Assembly: GCF_000239775.1 (NCBI RefSeq)
Contig: NZ_CAFI01000149.1
Span: forward strand, 1 to 39,826
Source: Bradyrhizobium sp. ORS 375
GTDB lineage: Bacteria; Pseudomonadota; Alphaproteobacteria; Rhizobiales; Xanthobacteraceae
Direction of reading: 5' to 3'
DNA length: 39,826 nucleotides
Translations under genes and position numbers: made by a program
Shown: piece after piece, positions 8,956 to 17,366 of the stretch
Position numbering within the stretch: the stretch's first letter is position 1
Layout of the letters: each line of letters opens with the position of its first letter
Notes under the pieces: model-generated
Databases searched by the model: none
What the model was told of the DNA's origin: nothing
The model's input: only the letters and a program-made list of their open reading frames with translations

Positions 8956-10104
8956 ATGACCGCCCCCGCAGACCCACGCCTCCAGGCCCGCAGCGACCTG
9001 GCCTGGGCCATCGCCGTGGGTGGCATCGGGGTGATCCTGTTCATGGCCGCACTCGCCTTCAGCTGGTATTACGCTGCCGCGCTGTTCCTGCTGTTCTCCG
9101 GCATGCTGCTCGGCGTTGCGCTGAATGCGATGACCAGCCTGCTCGGCCGCGTGCTGCCCTGGCCGCATCCGCTGCGGCTTGCCATCGTCTGTCTGGCGCT
9201 TGCCGCCCTGCTCGTCGGCATCGTCTTCCTCGGCGGCACCACGATCGCCGAGCAGGCCAAGGTGCTCAGCGACACGATCAAGTCGCAGCTCGGCAACATC
9301 AAGGGCTTCCTCGACCGTAACGGCATCGACACCAGCTTCTTCGATTTCAGCACCGCGACGCAGGCCACGTCCGCCCCCGATGGCGGCTCGACCACGCCGA
9401 CGCAGTCGCCGTCCCATGGACTGCCGGGCGGCCTGCCGTCGCCGAGCGCGTTGGCCTCCTCCGGCGGCGCCATCGTCAGCCAGACCTTCAAGCTGCTGCT
9501 GGGCACCGTGAGCGCCGTCGGCAACTTCTTCATCGTGCTGTTCCTGGGGCTCGCCTTCGCCGCTCAGCCGGCCGTCTATCGCAGCGGCTTGCTGTTCCTG
9601 GCGCCGGCGAAGTACCGCGACCAGGCCACCGTGATCATCGACCGCATCAGCTATACCTTGGAGCGCTGGCTGATCGCGCAGATCACGACGATGTTCGCGG
9701 TGTTCCTGGTCACCTGGATCGGCCTCGCGATCATCGGCGTGCAGAGCTCGTTCATCCTCGGAATCCAGGCCGGCCTGCTCGCCTTCATCCCGACCGTCGG
9801 CGCGATCATCGCCGGCGTCATCGTGGTGCTGGCGAGCCTCGCCTCCGGCTGGGTCGCGGCCGTCTCGGCCTTCGTCCTGTTCCTCGGCGTGCACGCGATG
9901 GAGAGCTACGTGCTGACGCCGCTGATCCAGCGCCAGGCGCTCGACATCCCGCCGGCGACCTTGTTCGCATTCCAGATCCTGCTCGGCATCGTGTTCGGCG
10001 TCTGGGGACTGACGCTGGCGCTGCCGCTGATGGCGATCGCCAAGGTCATGATCGACTACTTCAAGAGCGACCGCAGCAGCGAGGATGCCGCGGCCGCGAT
10101 CTGA
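8956..10104 (+). CDS. AI-2E family transporter (PerM/TqsA-like)
   Basis: The product is a 382-residue integral membrane protein. Two or three N-terminal helices, a periplasmic or coiled segment near 95-190 and five C-terminal helices match the AI-2 exporter superfamily (PF01594). The family's conserved C-terminal features are visible as the GLLAFIPTVGAIIAG segment and LTPLIQRQALDIPP. The AI-2 role is shown for few members; others are Na+/H+ antiporters or unknown. Residues about 140-178 form a Gly/Ser/Thr/Pro-rich low-complexity insertion. Start 8956 has AGAGGA upstream; an earlier in-frame ATG (8926) lacks a good site. Confidence 0.87.
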   Translation: MTAPADPRLQARSDLAWAIAVGGIGVILFMAALAFSWYYAAALFLLFSGMLLGVALNAMTSLLGRVLPWPHPLRLAIVCLALAALLVGIVFLGGTTIAEQAKVLSDTIKSQLGNIKGFLDRNGIDTSFFDFSTATQATSAPDGGSTTPTQSPSHGLPGGLPSPSALASSGGAIVSQTFKLLLGTVSAVGNFFIVLFLGLAFAAQPAVYRSGLLFLAPAKYRDQATVIIDRISYTLERWLIAQITTMFAVFLVTWIGLAIIGVQSSFILGIQAGLLAFIPTVGAIIAGVIVVLASLASGWVAAVSAFVLFLGVHAMESYVLTPLIQRQALDIPPATLFAFQILLGIVFGVWGLTLALPLMAIAKVMIDYFKSDRSSEDAAAAI

Positions 10105-10123
10105 ACGCCGGCTCTTCGAGGGC

Positions 10124-11293
10124 TCAGCCGGCCGGCATCGCCGTTTCGACGAGCTTCGCCCAATAGCTGATGCCGTGCGGGATCACGTCGTCGTTGAAAT
10201 CGTATTCGGGGTGATGCACGCCGGCCCCGTCGCCGATGCCCATGAACACGAACGCGCCGGGGCGCGCCTGCAGCATGTAGGCAAAATCCTCACCGCCGAG
10301 TCGCGGCGGCATGTCGGTGTTGACCTGGTCCGGCCCGACCACGCTGCGCGCCACCTGGGCCGCGAACGCCGTCTGCTCGGCATGATTGATGACGACGGGA
10401 TAGCCCCATTCGTAGTCGATTTCGACCTCGACGCCCATGCCGCTGGCCATCGCCGTGACGAGATCCTTGAAGCGCCTGTCCATCAGGCGCCGGACCTCCT
10501 CGTCGAGCGTGCGCACGGTGCCGCCGATGACCGCGGTCTGCGGGATGATGTTGTCGGCCGTGGTGCCCGCATGGAAGCGCGTGATCGACAGCACCGCACT
10601 CTCGACCGGGTCGACGTTGCGCGCCACGATGGTCTGCAGCGCGGTCACGATCTGCGCGCCGGCGATGATCGGATCGACGCATTTGTTCGGGCGTGCCGCA
10701 TGACCGCCGAGGCCCTTCAGGCGTACCTCGAAGGTGTCGGCGGCCGCCATCACCGCGCCGACGCGGGTGGACACGCTGCCGAGCGGCAGGCCGGGGGCGT
10801 TGTGCAGGCCGTAGACCTCCTCGATGCCGAAGCGCTCCATCAGGCCGTCATCGACCATGGCGCGGCCGCCGGCCCCGCCCTCCTCGGCCGGCTGGAAGAT
10901 CACGACCGCGGTGCCGGCGAAGTTGCGCGTCTCGGCGAGGTAGCGCGCAGCGCCCAGCAGCATCGCGGTGTGGCCGTCGTGTCCGCAAGCATGCATCCGG
11001 CCGGGAATGGTCGATTTGTGCGGGATGTCCCTGATCTCCTGCAGCGGCAGAGCATCCATGTCGGCGCGCAGGCCGATCACCCGCGATGACGGCTCGCGAC
11101 CGCGGATGACGCCGACCACGCCGGTGCGGCCGATGCCCGTGACCACCTCGTCGACGCCGAACGAGGTCAAGAGCTCGGCCACGCGCGCGGCCGTCCGGTG
11201 CACCTCATAGAGCAGCTCGGGATGCTGATGGAAGTCGCGGCGCCAGACCTTGGCGTCCTCGGCGAGCTCGGCGGCGCGGTTGATGATCGGCAT
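10124..11293 (-). CDS. M20 family amidohydrolase (hippurate hydrolase/aminoacylase-like)
   Basis: The product is a 389-residue M20D metallo-amidohydrolase that removes the acyl group from N-acyl amino acids such as hippurate. Visible motifs are FHQHPEL (21-27), LRADMDALP, HACGHDGHTAM (101-111, metal ligands with the bridging Cys), FQPAEEGG (133-140), GGHAARP in the dimerisation domain and RLGGEDFAYM near the end. ATG 11293 (MPIINRAAELAED) is chosen as the natural family start; upstream in-frame starts up to 11461 add 56 residues without family character. It is divergent from an MHS-type permease at 11786, which may import its substrate. Confidence 0.92.
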   Translation of the reverse strand: MPIINRAAELAEDAKVWRRDFHQHPELLYEVHRTAARVAELLTSFGVDEVVTGIGRTGVVGVIRGREPSSRVIGLRADMDALPLQEIRDIPHKSTIPGRMHACGHDGHTAMLLGAARYLAETRNFAGTAVVIFQPAEEGGAGGRAMVDDGLMERFGIEEVYGLHNAPGLPLGSVSTRVGAVMAAADTFEVRLKGLGGHAARPNKCVDPIIAGAQIVTALQTIVARNVDPVESAVLSITRFHAGTTADNIIPQTAVIGGTVRTLDEEVRRLMDRRFKDLVTAMASGMGVEVEIDYEWGYPVVINHAEQTAFAAQVARSVVGPDQVNTDMPPRLGGEDFAYMLQARPGAFVFMGIGDGAGVHHPEYDFNDDVIPHGISYWAKLVETAMPAG

Positions 11294-11785
11294 GTCGAAG
11301 TTCCCAGTGACGAGCGGCTCGATTCGGACGTGTTGGTGTGAGTTGAACGCCGTGTTGAGCGCGGACATCGCGCAGCGCTCCCGAGCATTCGAGCTCATTG
11401 CACGTTGAGCGACTGCAAAATGCAAGCCACATTCGGTCATGCCCTGCTGCGCAGGTTGCATTCCTGCAGCTGATTGGGTGAGCGCTCTCCCGGCAGTTGC
11501 ATCGATTGCGCCACGCCGGCCGTCTCACGCCATCAGCTGATGATTTCCTGACGCCGCGCTTGAAATACGCGCGATGCTCTGATCGGATGATCACTGCAGC
11601 TGAGGACATTCATCATCTGCTCGCCGAGCCGATGGGATCGCATGACGGCCGCCATACCATCCGAGGACACTTTGCACGCACAGCCGTTGTCGGACCGTTG
11701 TGGGGCTGCAGCCCGTCATCGGCACGCTCGCGCGCAGCTGGAATGGCGCTCGGGAGACCACGTGCCTCCAACGGACGATTGAGCC
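11294..11785. promoter_or_regulatory. Divergent intergenic region with three TTGCAT/ATGCAA boxes
   Basis: This 492-bp stretch has no convincing gene. It separates the M20 hydrolase from the MHS transporter, so it should hold both promoters. ATGCAA at 11420-11425 and TTGCAT at 11456-11461 and 11497-11502 recur at 36- and 41-bp spacing, the first inverted relative to the others. No regulator gene is adjacent. The boxes are short and could be chance. Confidence 0.3.
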
Positions 11786-13066
11786 ATGCAGCAGTCACCA
11801 ACCGATGCGATGCGCCGCCGTGTCGTGATCTCATCGACCATCGGCAATGCGCTCGAATGGTTCGACTTCACCGTCTTCGGGCTGTTCGCTGCAACCATCA
11901 GCAAGCTGTTCTTTCCCGCCGGCGATCCATTGGCGTCGCTGCTCTCCACCTTTGCGGTGTTCGGTCTCGCCTTCGTGGCGCGCCCGCTCGGCGGGCTGGT
12001 GTTCGGTCTCTACGCCGACCGCTACGGGCGCAAGGCGGCGCTGGTGGCGATGATCACGACGATGGCGATCGGCACCGGCCTGATCGGCGTGCTGCCGACC
12101 TTCGCATCCATCGGCATTGCCGCGCCGCTGCTGCTGCTGCTCGCGCGTCTGATCCAGGGCTTTTCCGCCGGCGGCGAGTTCGGCTCGGCGAGCGCGATGC
12201 TGATCGAGTTCGCGCCGCCGGGGCGCAAGGGTTTCTATGGCGCCTTCCAGACGGTGTCGCAGGCGCTCGCCTTCGCGATCGGCGCGATGCTGGCGGTCAC
12301 GCTCAGCAAGACGCTGTCGCCTGCCGATTTCGCCAGCTGGGGCTGGCGGGTGCCGTTCCTCCTGGGAATCCTGATCGGGCCGGTCGGCTGGTATCTACGC
12401 CGCCGATGCGATGAATCGCCTGAATTCCAGGCCTATCTGGCCGAGCGGGCGGCGAGCACGGCGCCCGCGAAAAAGACCACGCTCGGCCAGTTGTTCGCGG
12501 AGCATCCGCGCGAGCTCATGGCCTCGTTCGGCCTGATCGCGGCCGGCACCGCGATCTACTATGTCGGCGGCGTGTTCCTGCCGGCCTATGCCGCGAGCGA
12601 GCTCAAGCTGCCGCTGGCCGACGCGCAGCTCGGGCTGCTTGCGGTGAGCCTCAGCAACATTCCGCTCGGTCTCGCCTCTGGCGTGCTGTCGGATCGGATC
12701 GGCCGGCGCGGCGTCATCGTGCCGGCGCTGCTGCTCTATCCGTTCCTTTATTTCATGCTGTTCAAGCAGCTGGTCGCGGAGCCCAGCACCGCGCATCTGT
12801 GGCAGCTGCAGGCCGTCGGCCTGATGCTCGGCGTGCTCGGCGGCGCGGTGCCGGCGTTCATGACCGAGATCTTCCCCGTCGGCGTGCGCGCGACCGGGGC
12901 GTCGCTGATGTACAATCTCGGCGTGATGCTGTTCGGCGGCCTGGCGCCGTTCGTCAATACCTGGATGGTTCAGGTCACCGGCGACAAGTCGGCCCCGGTC
13001 TATTACATCGTCGTCGCCGCTACGGTGGGCCTGCTCGGGATGGCCGTGTACCGCAAGACGGACTAA
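11786..13066 (+). CDS. MFS transporter, metabolite:H+ symporter (MHS) type
   Basis: The product is a 426-residue inner-membrane permease with 12 predicted helices. MHS hallmarks are visible: SSTIGNALEWFDFTVFG in TM1, RPLGGLVFGLYADRYGRKAAL at loop 2-3, LIQGFSAGGEFGSA in TM4 and SWGWRVPFLLG at TM6. This subgroup carries proline/betaine, 2-oxoglutarate, citrate and similar organic acids. The second-half loop signature is SGVLSDRIGRRGVIV. The divergent M20 amidohydrolase suggests import of an N-acyl amino acid or related compound, by inference only. The start ATG 11786 lacks a strong ribosome binding site. Confidence 0.91.
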   Translation: MQQSPTDAMRRRVVISSTIGNALEWFDFTVFGLFAATISKLFFPAGDPLASLLSTFAVFGLAFVARPLGGLVFGLYADRYGRKAALVAMITTMAIGTGLIGVLPTFASIGIAAPLLLLLARLIQGFSAGGEFGSASAMLIEFAPPGRKGFYGAFQTVSQALAFAIGAMLAVTLSKTLSPADFASWGWRVPFLLGILIGPVGWYLRRRCDESPEFQAYLAERAASTAPAKKTTLGQLFAEHPRELMASFGLIAAGTAIYYVGGVFLPAYAASELKLPLADAQLGLLAVSLSNIPLGLASGVLSDRIGRRGVIVPALLLYPFLYFMLFKQLVAEPSTAHLWQLQAVGLMLGVLGGAVPAFMTEIFPVGVRATGASLMYNLGVMLFGGLAPFVNTWMVQVTGDKSAPVYYIVVAATVGLLGMAVYRKTD

Positions 13067-13072
13067 TGCGGG

Positions 13073-13624
13073 TCACGCCGAGCGCAGCGCACGCAGCTCA
13101 CGCGCGAGGTTGCTGCGGGCCCGCTGGTCGAACCTCGCCGCGAAGCCGGCATCGGGATAGATCACCGGCCGGCTCGCGAACCGTTCGAGCACTGCCGCGC
13201 GTCCGGCGCGGTAGGCCTCGTCCGGCACATGCGCATATTCGCGCCGGATCGCATCCGCATAGGCATCGTAGACGGCCTCGTCCTCGCCGAGCACGGTGAG
13301 GTCGATCGAGACCAGCAGCGCGCCGCGCCGGTCGCCAGGCGCCACGTCATGCGTCCGGGTCAATCGGATCAGGCGGCCTACCTCCTTGCCGAGGTCGGGC
13401 GCGACGTGCCGCTCGGCGAGCAGCGCGCTCTGCTCCTCATTGTCGGCGCGCTTGGGGTCATAGACGACGTCGTGCCACCAGATCGCCAGGGTGAGGATCT
13501 CACGGTCGCGGCCATCGAGATCCGCGACAGCGTCGAGGCGCGCCAGGCAGTCCTCGATATGGCCGAGATCGTGATAGTGCCGCCCCGCCGCGCGATAGGC
13601 CGCGATCAGCTCGTCACGGGTCAT
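13073..13624 (-). CDS. HD-domain predicted metal-dependent phosphohydrolase
   Basis: The 183-residue protein fits the COG4339 group of HD-fold proteins. RHYHDLGHIEDCL near the N-terminus and the IWWHDVVYD motif (about 48-56) supply the H...HD pattern, followed by RLTRTHD. The substrate is unknown for this group. It starts 12 bp after the stop of the ABM-domain gene on the same strand, so the two probably form a transcription unit. It is convergent with the MHS permease; the two stops are about 6 bp apart. Confidence 0.82.
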   Translation of the reverse strand: MTRDELIAAYRAAGRHYHDLGHIEDCLARLDAVADLDGRDREILTLAIWWHDVVYDPKRADNEEQSALLAERHVAPDLGKEVGRLIRLTRTHDVAPGDRRGALLVSIDLTVLGEDEAVYDAYADAIRREYAHVPDEAYRAGRAAVLERFASRPVIYPDAGFAARFDQRARSNLARELRALRSA

Positions 13625-13636
13625 GGCGCTCGCGGC

Positions 13637-13939
13637 TCAGCCGGCCGAGGTCAGCACCGTCTCGGTGTGCTCGACGTCGGGGGGCGATGCGAAATACTGC
13701 CCGACCAGCCCGCGCCATTCGGTGAAATTCTCCGAGCCACGGAAATCCACCGTGTGGTTCTCGAGCGTCTCCCACTTTACCATCAACCGGTAGCGCTGCG
13801 GCTTCTCGATCGACTTGTGCAATTCGAAGCCGTGAAAGCCCTTGGAGCGGCCAAAGGCGGCGCGCGCCTTGGCGACCGCGGCCTCGAAATCCTTCTCCGA
13901 TCCGGGCTTGACGTCGATCTGGGCGATTTCCGTGATCAT
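13637..13939 (-). CDS. Antibiotic biosynthesis monooxygenase (ABM) domain protein
   Basis: The product is a single ABM ferredoxin-like domain of 100 residues: ITEIAQIDVKPGSEKDFEAAV, then GFHGFELHKSIEKPQRYRLMVKWETLENHTVDFRGSENFTEWR split over two strands and helices. Relatives include small quinol monooxygenases and heme-degrading enzymes. The heme-binding residues of IsdG-type members cannot be confirmed here, so a quinol/monooxygenase or stress role is as likely. The start ATG 13939 follows GGGGAGG. It is the first gene of a two-gene unit with the HD protein. Confidence 0.83.
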   Translation of the reverse strand: MITEIAQIDVKPGSEKDFEAAVAKARAAFGRSKGFHGFELHKSIEKPQRYRLMVKWETLENHTVDFRGSENFTEWRGLVGQYFASPPDVEHTETVLTSAG

Positions 13940-14008
13940 GCTCTATCGGCCTCCCCTGGTGTTGGACCGTTTGTGTAGCCCAGACCTCAGGGGAGCGAAA
14001 GCCGAAGG

Positions 14009-15235
14009 TCAGCTCGAGAGGGCCGCATGACCGGACGGCGACGGCGGGGCTGTTGCGGCGGCCGCGCGCTGGCGGCGATAGCGCTCCAGCGACAGCGGCA
14101 GTTCCGCCGAGGCCTCGACGCGGTTGCGGCCGGAGCGCTTGGCTTTGTAAAGCGCGGTGTCGGCGGCCGCGAGCAGCACGTCGAGCTCGGTGCCGGCCGG
14201 TCCGCCGGCGACGCCGATGCTCACCGTGGTGTCGACCGGCTTCTCCTCGCACACCACGCCGGAGGCGGCAAAGGCCTCGCGGACTCGCTCGGCCGCGACC
14301 ATCGCCTCCTCGATCGAGCACGGCAAGAGCGCTGCGAACTCCTCGCCGCCGATCCGCCCGGACAGATCGGTCAGGCGCAGATTATCGGCCACGACCTTGG
14401 CAAAGATCTTCAGCACCTCGTCGCCCTCGGCATGGCCGAAGCGGTCGTTGATCGACTTGAAATGATCGATGTCGAAGATGAGCACGCTGACCGGTTTCTG
14501 TTCGCGCGCCTCGCGCTCGATCAGCTGCGCGCAGGCATCGGCAAAGCCACGGCGGTTGAGCAGGCCGGTGAGCGGGTCGGTGGTCGCGGCGCGCTTGTGC
14601 GCGCTGACGATGCGCTCGGACACCAGCATGAAGATCACGAACACGGTGCCGACGGCGTAGAGCACGAGCTCGATCGAGAAGATCGTGACCCAGGCGGCGG
14701 CGAAGGCGCCGTCGGATTCGCGCAGCATATTGCCGAGCAGGATCGGCAGCATCAGGACGAAGCCGTGCATCGCCGGCACGATCAGCGCCGGCCAGCGCTT
14801 GTGCAGTGTGCGGCGCCGCTCCTGCCACAGCTCGGCCGCCGTGAGCATCGCATAGATCACGACAATGGCGGCGCCGATGGTGAGCCGCAGCGCCTGCGCC
14901 GCGGGATCGAGCAGCATGCCGCTGGCGATCCAGACGATCGCGCCGAGCGCAAGCCCCGTCACACTCGGCGCTTTGCCATGGAAGACGCGCGCCGCGTTCC
15001 ACACCATGGCGGTGGCGATCAATCCGATCGAGCTCAGGAACAGCGAGACGACCTCGCCATAGCTGTCGGCCACCAGCGTCCACAGCGCGATCGCGACCGC
15101 GCCGAGGATGTAGGCCGCGCCCCACCAGCGCAGCGCCGGCGTGTTTTCCTGCCGTCCGAAGTACAGCAACATGGCGCCAAGCAGCGCCGCGACCATTGTC
15201 GCTACGATGTCGAGCGTCATGCTGTCGAGTGCCAT
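14009..15235 (-). CDS. Membrane-anchored diguanylate cyclase (GGDEF)
   Basis: The 408-residue product makes cyclic di-GMP from two GTP. The N-terminal 200 residues hold about six to eight hydrophobic helices forming a membrane sensor region with no recognised ligand domain. The GGDEF domain begins at TDPLTGLLNRRGF and has the active-site motif GGEEF near 295-299. An intact inhibitory I-site RLTD (RxxD) stands exactly five residues before it, so product feedback is expected. FDIDHFKSINDRFGHAEGD supplies metal binding. The C-terminus is an Ala/Pro-rich tail. ATG 15235 follows GAGGTGA. It stands alone downstream of rpsI's terminator. Output may include motility or exopolysaccharide control. Confidence 0.93.
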   Translation of the reverse strand: MALDSMTLDIVATMVAALLGAMLLYFGRQENTPALRWWGAAYILGAVAIALWTLVADSYGEVVSLFLSSIGLIATAMVWNAARVFHGKAPSVTGLALGAIVWIASGMLLDPAAQALRLTIGAAIVVIYAMLTAAELWQERRRTLHKRWPALIVPAMHGFVLMLPILLGNMLRESDGAFAAAWVTIFSIELVLYAVGTVFVIFMLVSERIVSAHKRAATTDPLTGLLNRRGFADACAQLIEREAREQKPVSVLIFDIDHFKSINDRFGHAEGDEVLKIFAKVVADNLRLTDLSGRIGGEEFAALLPCSIEEAMVAAERVREAFAASGVVCEEKPVDTTVSIGVAGGPAGTELDVLLAAADTALYKAKRSGRNRVEASAELPLSLERYRRQRAAAATAPPSPSGHAALSS

Positions 15236-15649
15236 GCGTCACCTCGGTGGCTGCGGCGGCGCGGGAACTAAAGGGTTAGCGCCGTCTTGTCGCGATCAAC
15301 CTACCGGGTGGTCTGTTCGAAAGAGGTTTGCCTGGGATGCCAAGTTTTCTCGAAAAGCTCGACACAACTCGCCTGCAAATTGTTGCGCAGAAATGCAGCA
15401 AACAGGATTCAATAGCAATCGCGGGCCCGCTGCCCCACGCTCGCTGTAATTGCGCGACGCCCGTAGCGTCTCATTGATAGTTGCGAACGAAGGCGAGACA
15501 TATGAACCATTTCACATCCGCGGCTGCACACTCGTCGAAACGAAAACAAACCTTCTCAAATTTGAGATCATCTCTTCCTAACACGCCCCGAAGCAGGAGG
15601 CGTCGATCCCAATGGGTGACGGCGCACCGCGCCAACGCCTGATCACACA
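15236..15649. promoter_or_regulatory. Intergenic region upstream of the diguanylate cyclase with a 14-bp palindrome
   Basis: This is a non-coding, locally AT-rich stretch. TCTCAAATTTGAGA at 15554-15567 is a perfect palindrome that stands out in the GC-rich background, a possible regulator site about 320 bp upstream of the diguanylate cyclase start. I see no convincing gene; a 46-codon frame at 15502-15642 (+) is weak. Confidence 0.35.
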
Positions 15650-15654
15650 ACGTT

Positions 15655-15686
15655 CAAAAACAAAACGGGCGCCCGCGAGGGCGCCC
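15655..15686 (-). terminator. Rho-independent terminator of rplM-rpsI
   Basis: Read on the minus strand, an 8-bp GGGCGCCC / GGGCGCCC stem with a TCGC loop (15667-15686) is followed by GTTTTGTTTTTG (15655-15666). It lies about 48 bp downstream of the rpsI stop. Confidence 0.9.
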
Positions 15687-15733
15687 ATTCGTATGGAAAG
15701 CTGACCGATCCGGCCGGAGCCGGATCGCCAAAA

Positions 15734-16216
15734 TCAGCGCTTCGAGAACTGGAAGGAGCGGCGGGCCTTGGCCTTGCCGTACTTCTTACGCTCGACGACG
15801 CGCGAGTCGCGGGTCAGGAAGCCGCCCTTCTTGAGGACGCTGCGCAGCTCGGGCTCGAAGTTGGTCAGCGCCTTGGACAGGCCGTGACGGACCGCACCGG
15901 CCTGGCCGGACAGACCGCCGCCGGCGACCGTGCAGATCACGTCGTACTGGCCCTTGCGGGCGGCGACGACCATCGGCTGCTCGATCATCATGCGCAGCAC
16001 CGGACGGGCAAAGTAGACCTCGATGTCGCGGGTGTTGACGGTGACCTTGCCGGAGCCCGGCTTGATCCAGACGCGGGCGACCGCGTCCTTGCGCTTGCCG
16101 GTGGCATAGGCGCGGCCGAACTTGTCGACCTTCTTCTCATACTTCGGAGCGTCCGGGGCCGAGACGGCGCCCTTCAGCTGGGAGAGCTGATCGAGAGACT
16201 GGATGCTTTCGGCCAT
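15734..16216 (-). CDS. rpsI: 30S ribosomal protein S9 (uS9)
   Basis: The 160-residue product is a small-subunit head protein whose C-terminal tail reaches the P-site tRNA. The family signature [21 protein letters not shown] begins near residue 34. [19 protein letters not shown] lies mid-protein. The basic tail ends in the conserved FSKR. The N-terminal extension of about 33 residues is usual in Rhizobiales. It lies 1 bp after the rplM stop and shares its terminator. Confidence 0.98.
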   Translation of the reverse strand: MAESIQSLDQLSQLKGAVSAPDAPKYEKKVDKFGRAYATGKRKDAVARVWIKPGSGKVTVNTRDIEVYFARPVLRMMIEQPMVVAARKGQYDVICTVAGGGLSGQAGAVRHGLSKALTNFEPELRSVLKKGGFLTRDSRVVERKKYGKAKARRSFQFSKR

Positions 16217-16217
16217 C

Positions 16218-16682
16218 TTATGCGGCCCTCGTGTTCTTGCGGTTCAACTTCGCGATGTCGATCTTCTCGGGGTTCTGCGCCTCATGCGGATGATCGGGTC
16301 CGCCATAGACACGCAAATTGCCCATCTGCACGCGGCCGAGCGGGCCACGCGGGATCATGCGCTCGACGGCCTTCTCGATCACACGCTCCGGGAAGCGGCC
16401 TTCGAGGATCTGGCGCGCGGTGCGCTCCTTGACGTGACCAACGTAGCCAGTGTGCTTGTAGTACACCTTCTGCTCACGCTTGCGGCCGGTCAGAACGGCG
16501 TGCGCGGCATTGACGATGATGACGTTGTCGCCGCAATCGACGTGCGGGGTGTAGATCGGGAGGTGCTTGCCGCGCAGCCGCATGGCGACCAGCGTGGCGA
16601 GACGACCGACGACCAGACCCTTGGCGTCGATCACGACCCACTTCTTCTGGACCTCGGCCGGCTTTGCCGAAAAGGTTTTCAT
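16218..16682 (-). CDS. rplM: 50S ribosomal protein L13 (uL13)
   Basis: The 154-residue product is an early-assembly large-subunit protein. Visible features are [21 protein letters not shown] at the N-terminus, [19 protein letters not shown], the [18 protein letters not shown] segment and [21 protein letters not shown] with PHEAQNP near the end. It is the first gene of the rplM-rpsI operon, as in most bacteria. Its promoter lies in the AT-richer stretch 16683-16840. Confidence 0.98.
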   Translation of the reverse strand: MKTFSAKPAEVQKKWVVIDAKGLVVGRLATLVAMRLRGKHLPIYTPHVDCGDNVIIVNAAHAVLTGRKREQKVYYKHTGYVGHVKERTARQILEGRFPERVIEKAVERMIPRGPLGRVQMGNLRVYGGPDHPHEAQNPEKIDIAKLNRKNTRAA

Positions 16683-16840
16683 GAGAGATATCCGTGACAG
16701 GGAGAATGCGGCGCGAAGAACGCGCCGAACTGGTCGCAGCTTCTAGAGAAGCGCCCCGCATTCGTCAACGCCGCCGAAGCAAAATTCCTTCAATAAAACC
16801 AGTCGCTTGCAAATATGGTGCAATATTACCCTCGAAAAGC
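16683..16840 (-). promoter_or_regulatory. Promoter and leader region of rplM-rpsI
   Basis: This 158-bp spacer lies between the thioesterase stop and the rplM start, both on the minus strand. The part near 16785-16840 is distinctly AT-rich (TTGCAAATATGG and TTACCC on the plus strand), which suits a strong promoter. No exact -35/-10 pair is asserted. Confidence 0.35.
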
Positions 16841-17269
16841 TCACGCATTCGGAATGGAATAGGTGGCCGTGACATGGGCGATCGGATCGGGCGATTCCCC
16901 TGATAGCAGAGTGACTTCACCGACGGCCAGCCGCTTGCCGAGCTTCAGCAGCCGCGCCTCGGCCAGCACGTCGGCGCCGGCGGCGCCCTTGCGCAGGAAG
17001 TTGATGTTGAGATTCGTGGTCACCGCGAGCCCGACCGGTCCGATCGCCGACAGCAGCACGACGTACATGGCGAAATCGGCCAAGGCCATCAGCGTCGGCC
17101 CGGACACGGTTCCACCGGGGCGAAGCATGCGTTCGTTGAAGCGCTGCCGCAGCACGCAGCTCTTACCGTCGGCGCTTTCGATCGCGATGTCGCCGCCGGT
17201 CCTGAAGGCTTGCGGAAATTCCGCGTGCAGGAACGCTTCCAACTCCGGAATGGTCATCTTCGCCGTCAT
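16841..17269 (-). CDS. PaaI-family hotdog thioesterase
   Basis: The 142-residue product is a single hotdog domain likely to hydrolyse acyl-CoA thioesters in the cytosol. The family pattern around the helix is ERMLRPGGTVSGPTLMALADFAMYV, with the acidic residue Asp in ALAD where PaaI proteins keep their catalytic carboxylate, then TTNLNINFLRKG. ATG 17269 follows an excellent AGGGGGAG site. It is divergent from the crotonase-fold gene, suggesting linked acyl-CoA functions; the substrate is not identifiable. Confidence 0.88.
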   Translation of the reverse strand: MTAKMTIPELEAFLHAEFPQAFRTGGDIAIESADGKSCVLRQRFNERMLRPGGTVSGPTLMALADFAMYVVLLSAIGPVGLAVTTNLNINFLRKGAAGADVLAEARLLKLGKRLAVGEVTLLSGESPDPIAHVTATYSIPNA

Positions 17270-17366
17270 GTCTCCCCCTGCTTTGTGTCGTTGCCTTCTG
17301 TTACATTAGCCGCCAACACGCGCCCATATGGAAAACGCCAAAGGGAAACCCGAAAGGGAAACCGGA

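Noticed and set aside
15502-15642. A 46-residue basic frame (MNHFTSAAAHSSKRKQ start)
   Set aside because: It has only a weak upstream purine stretch, spans the AT-rich palindrome and shows no family likeness; not supported as a gene.
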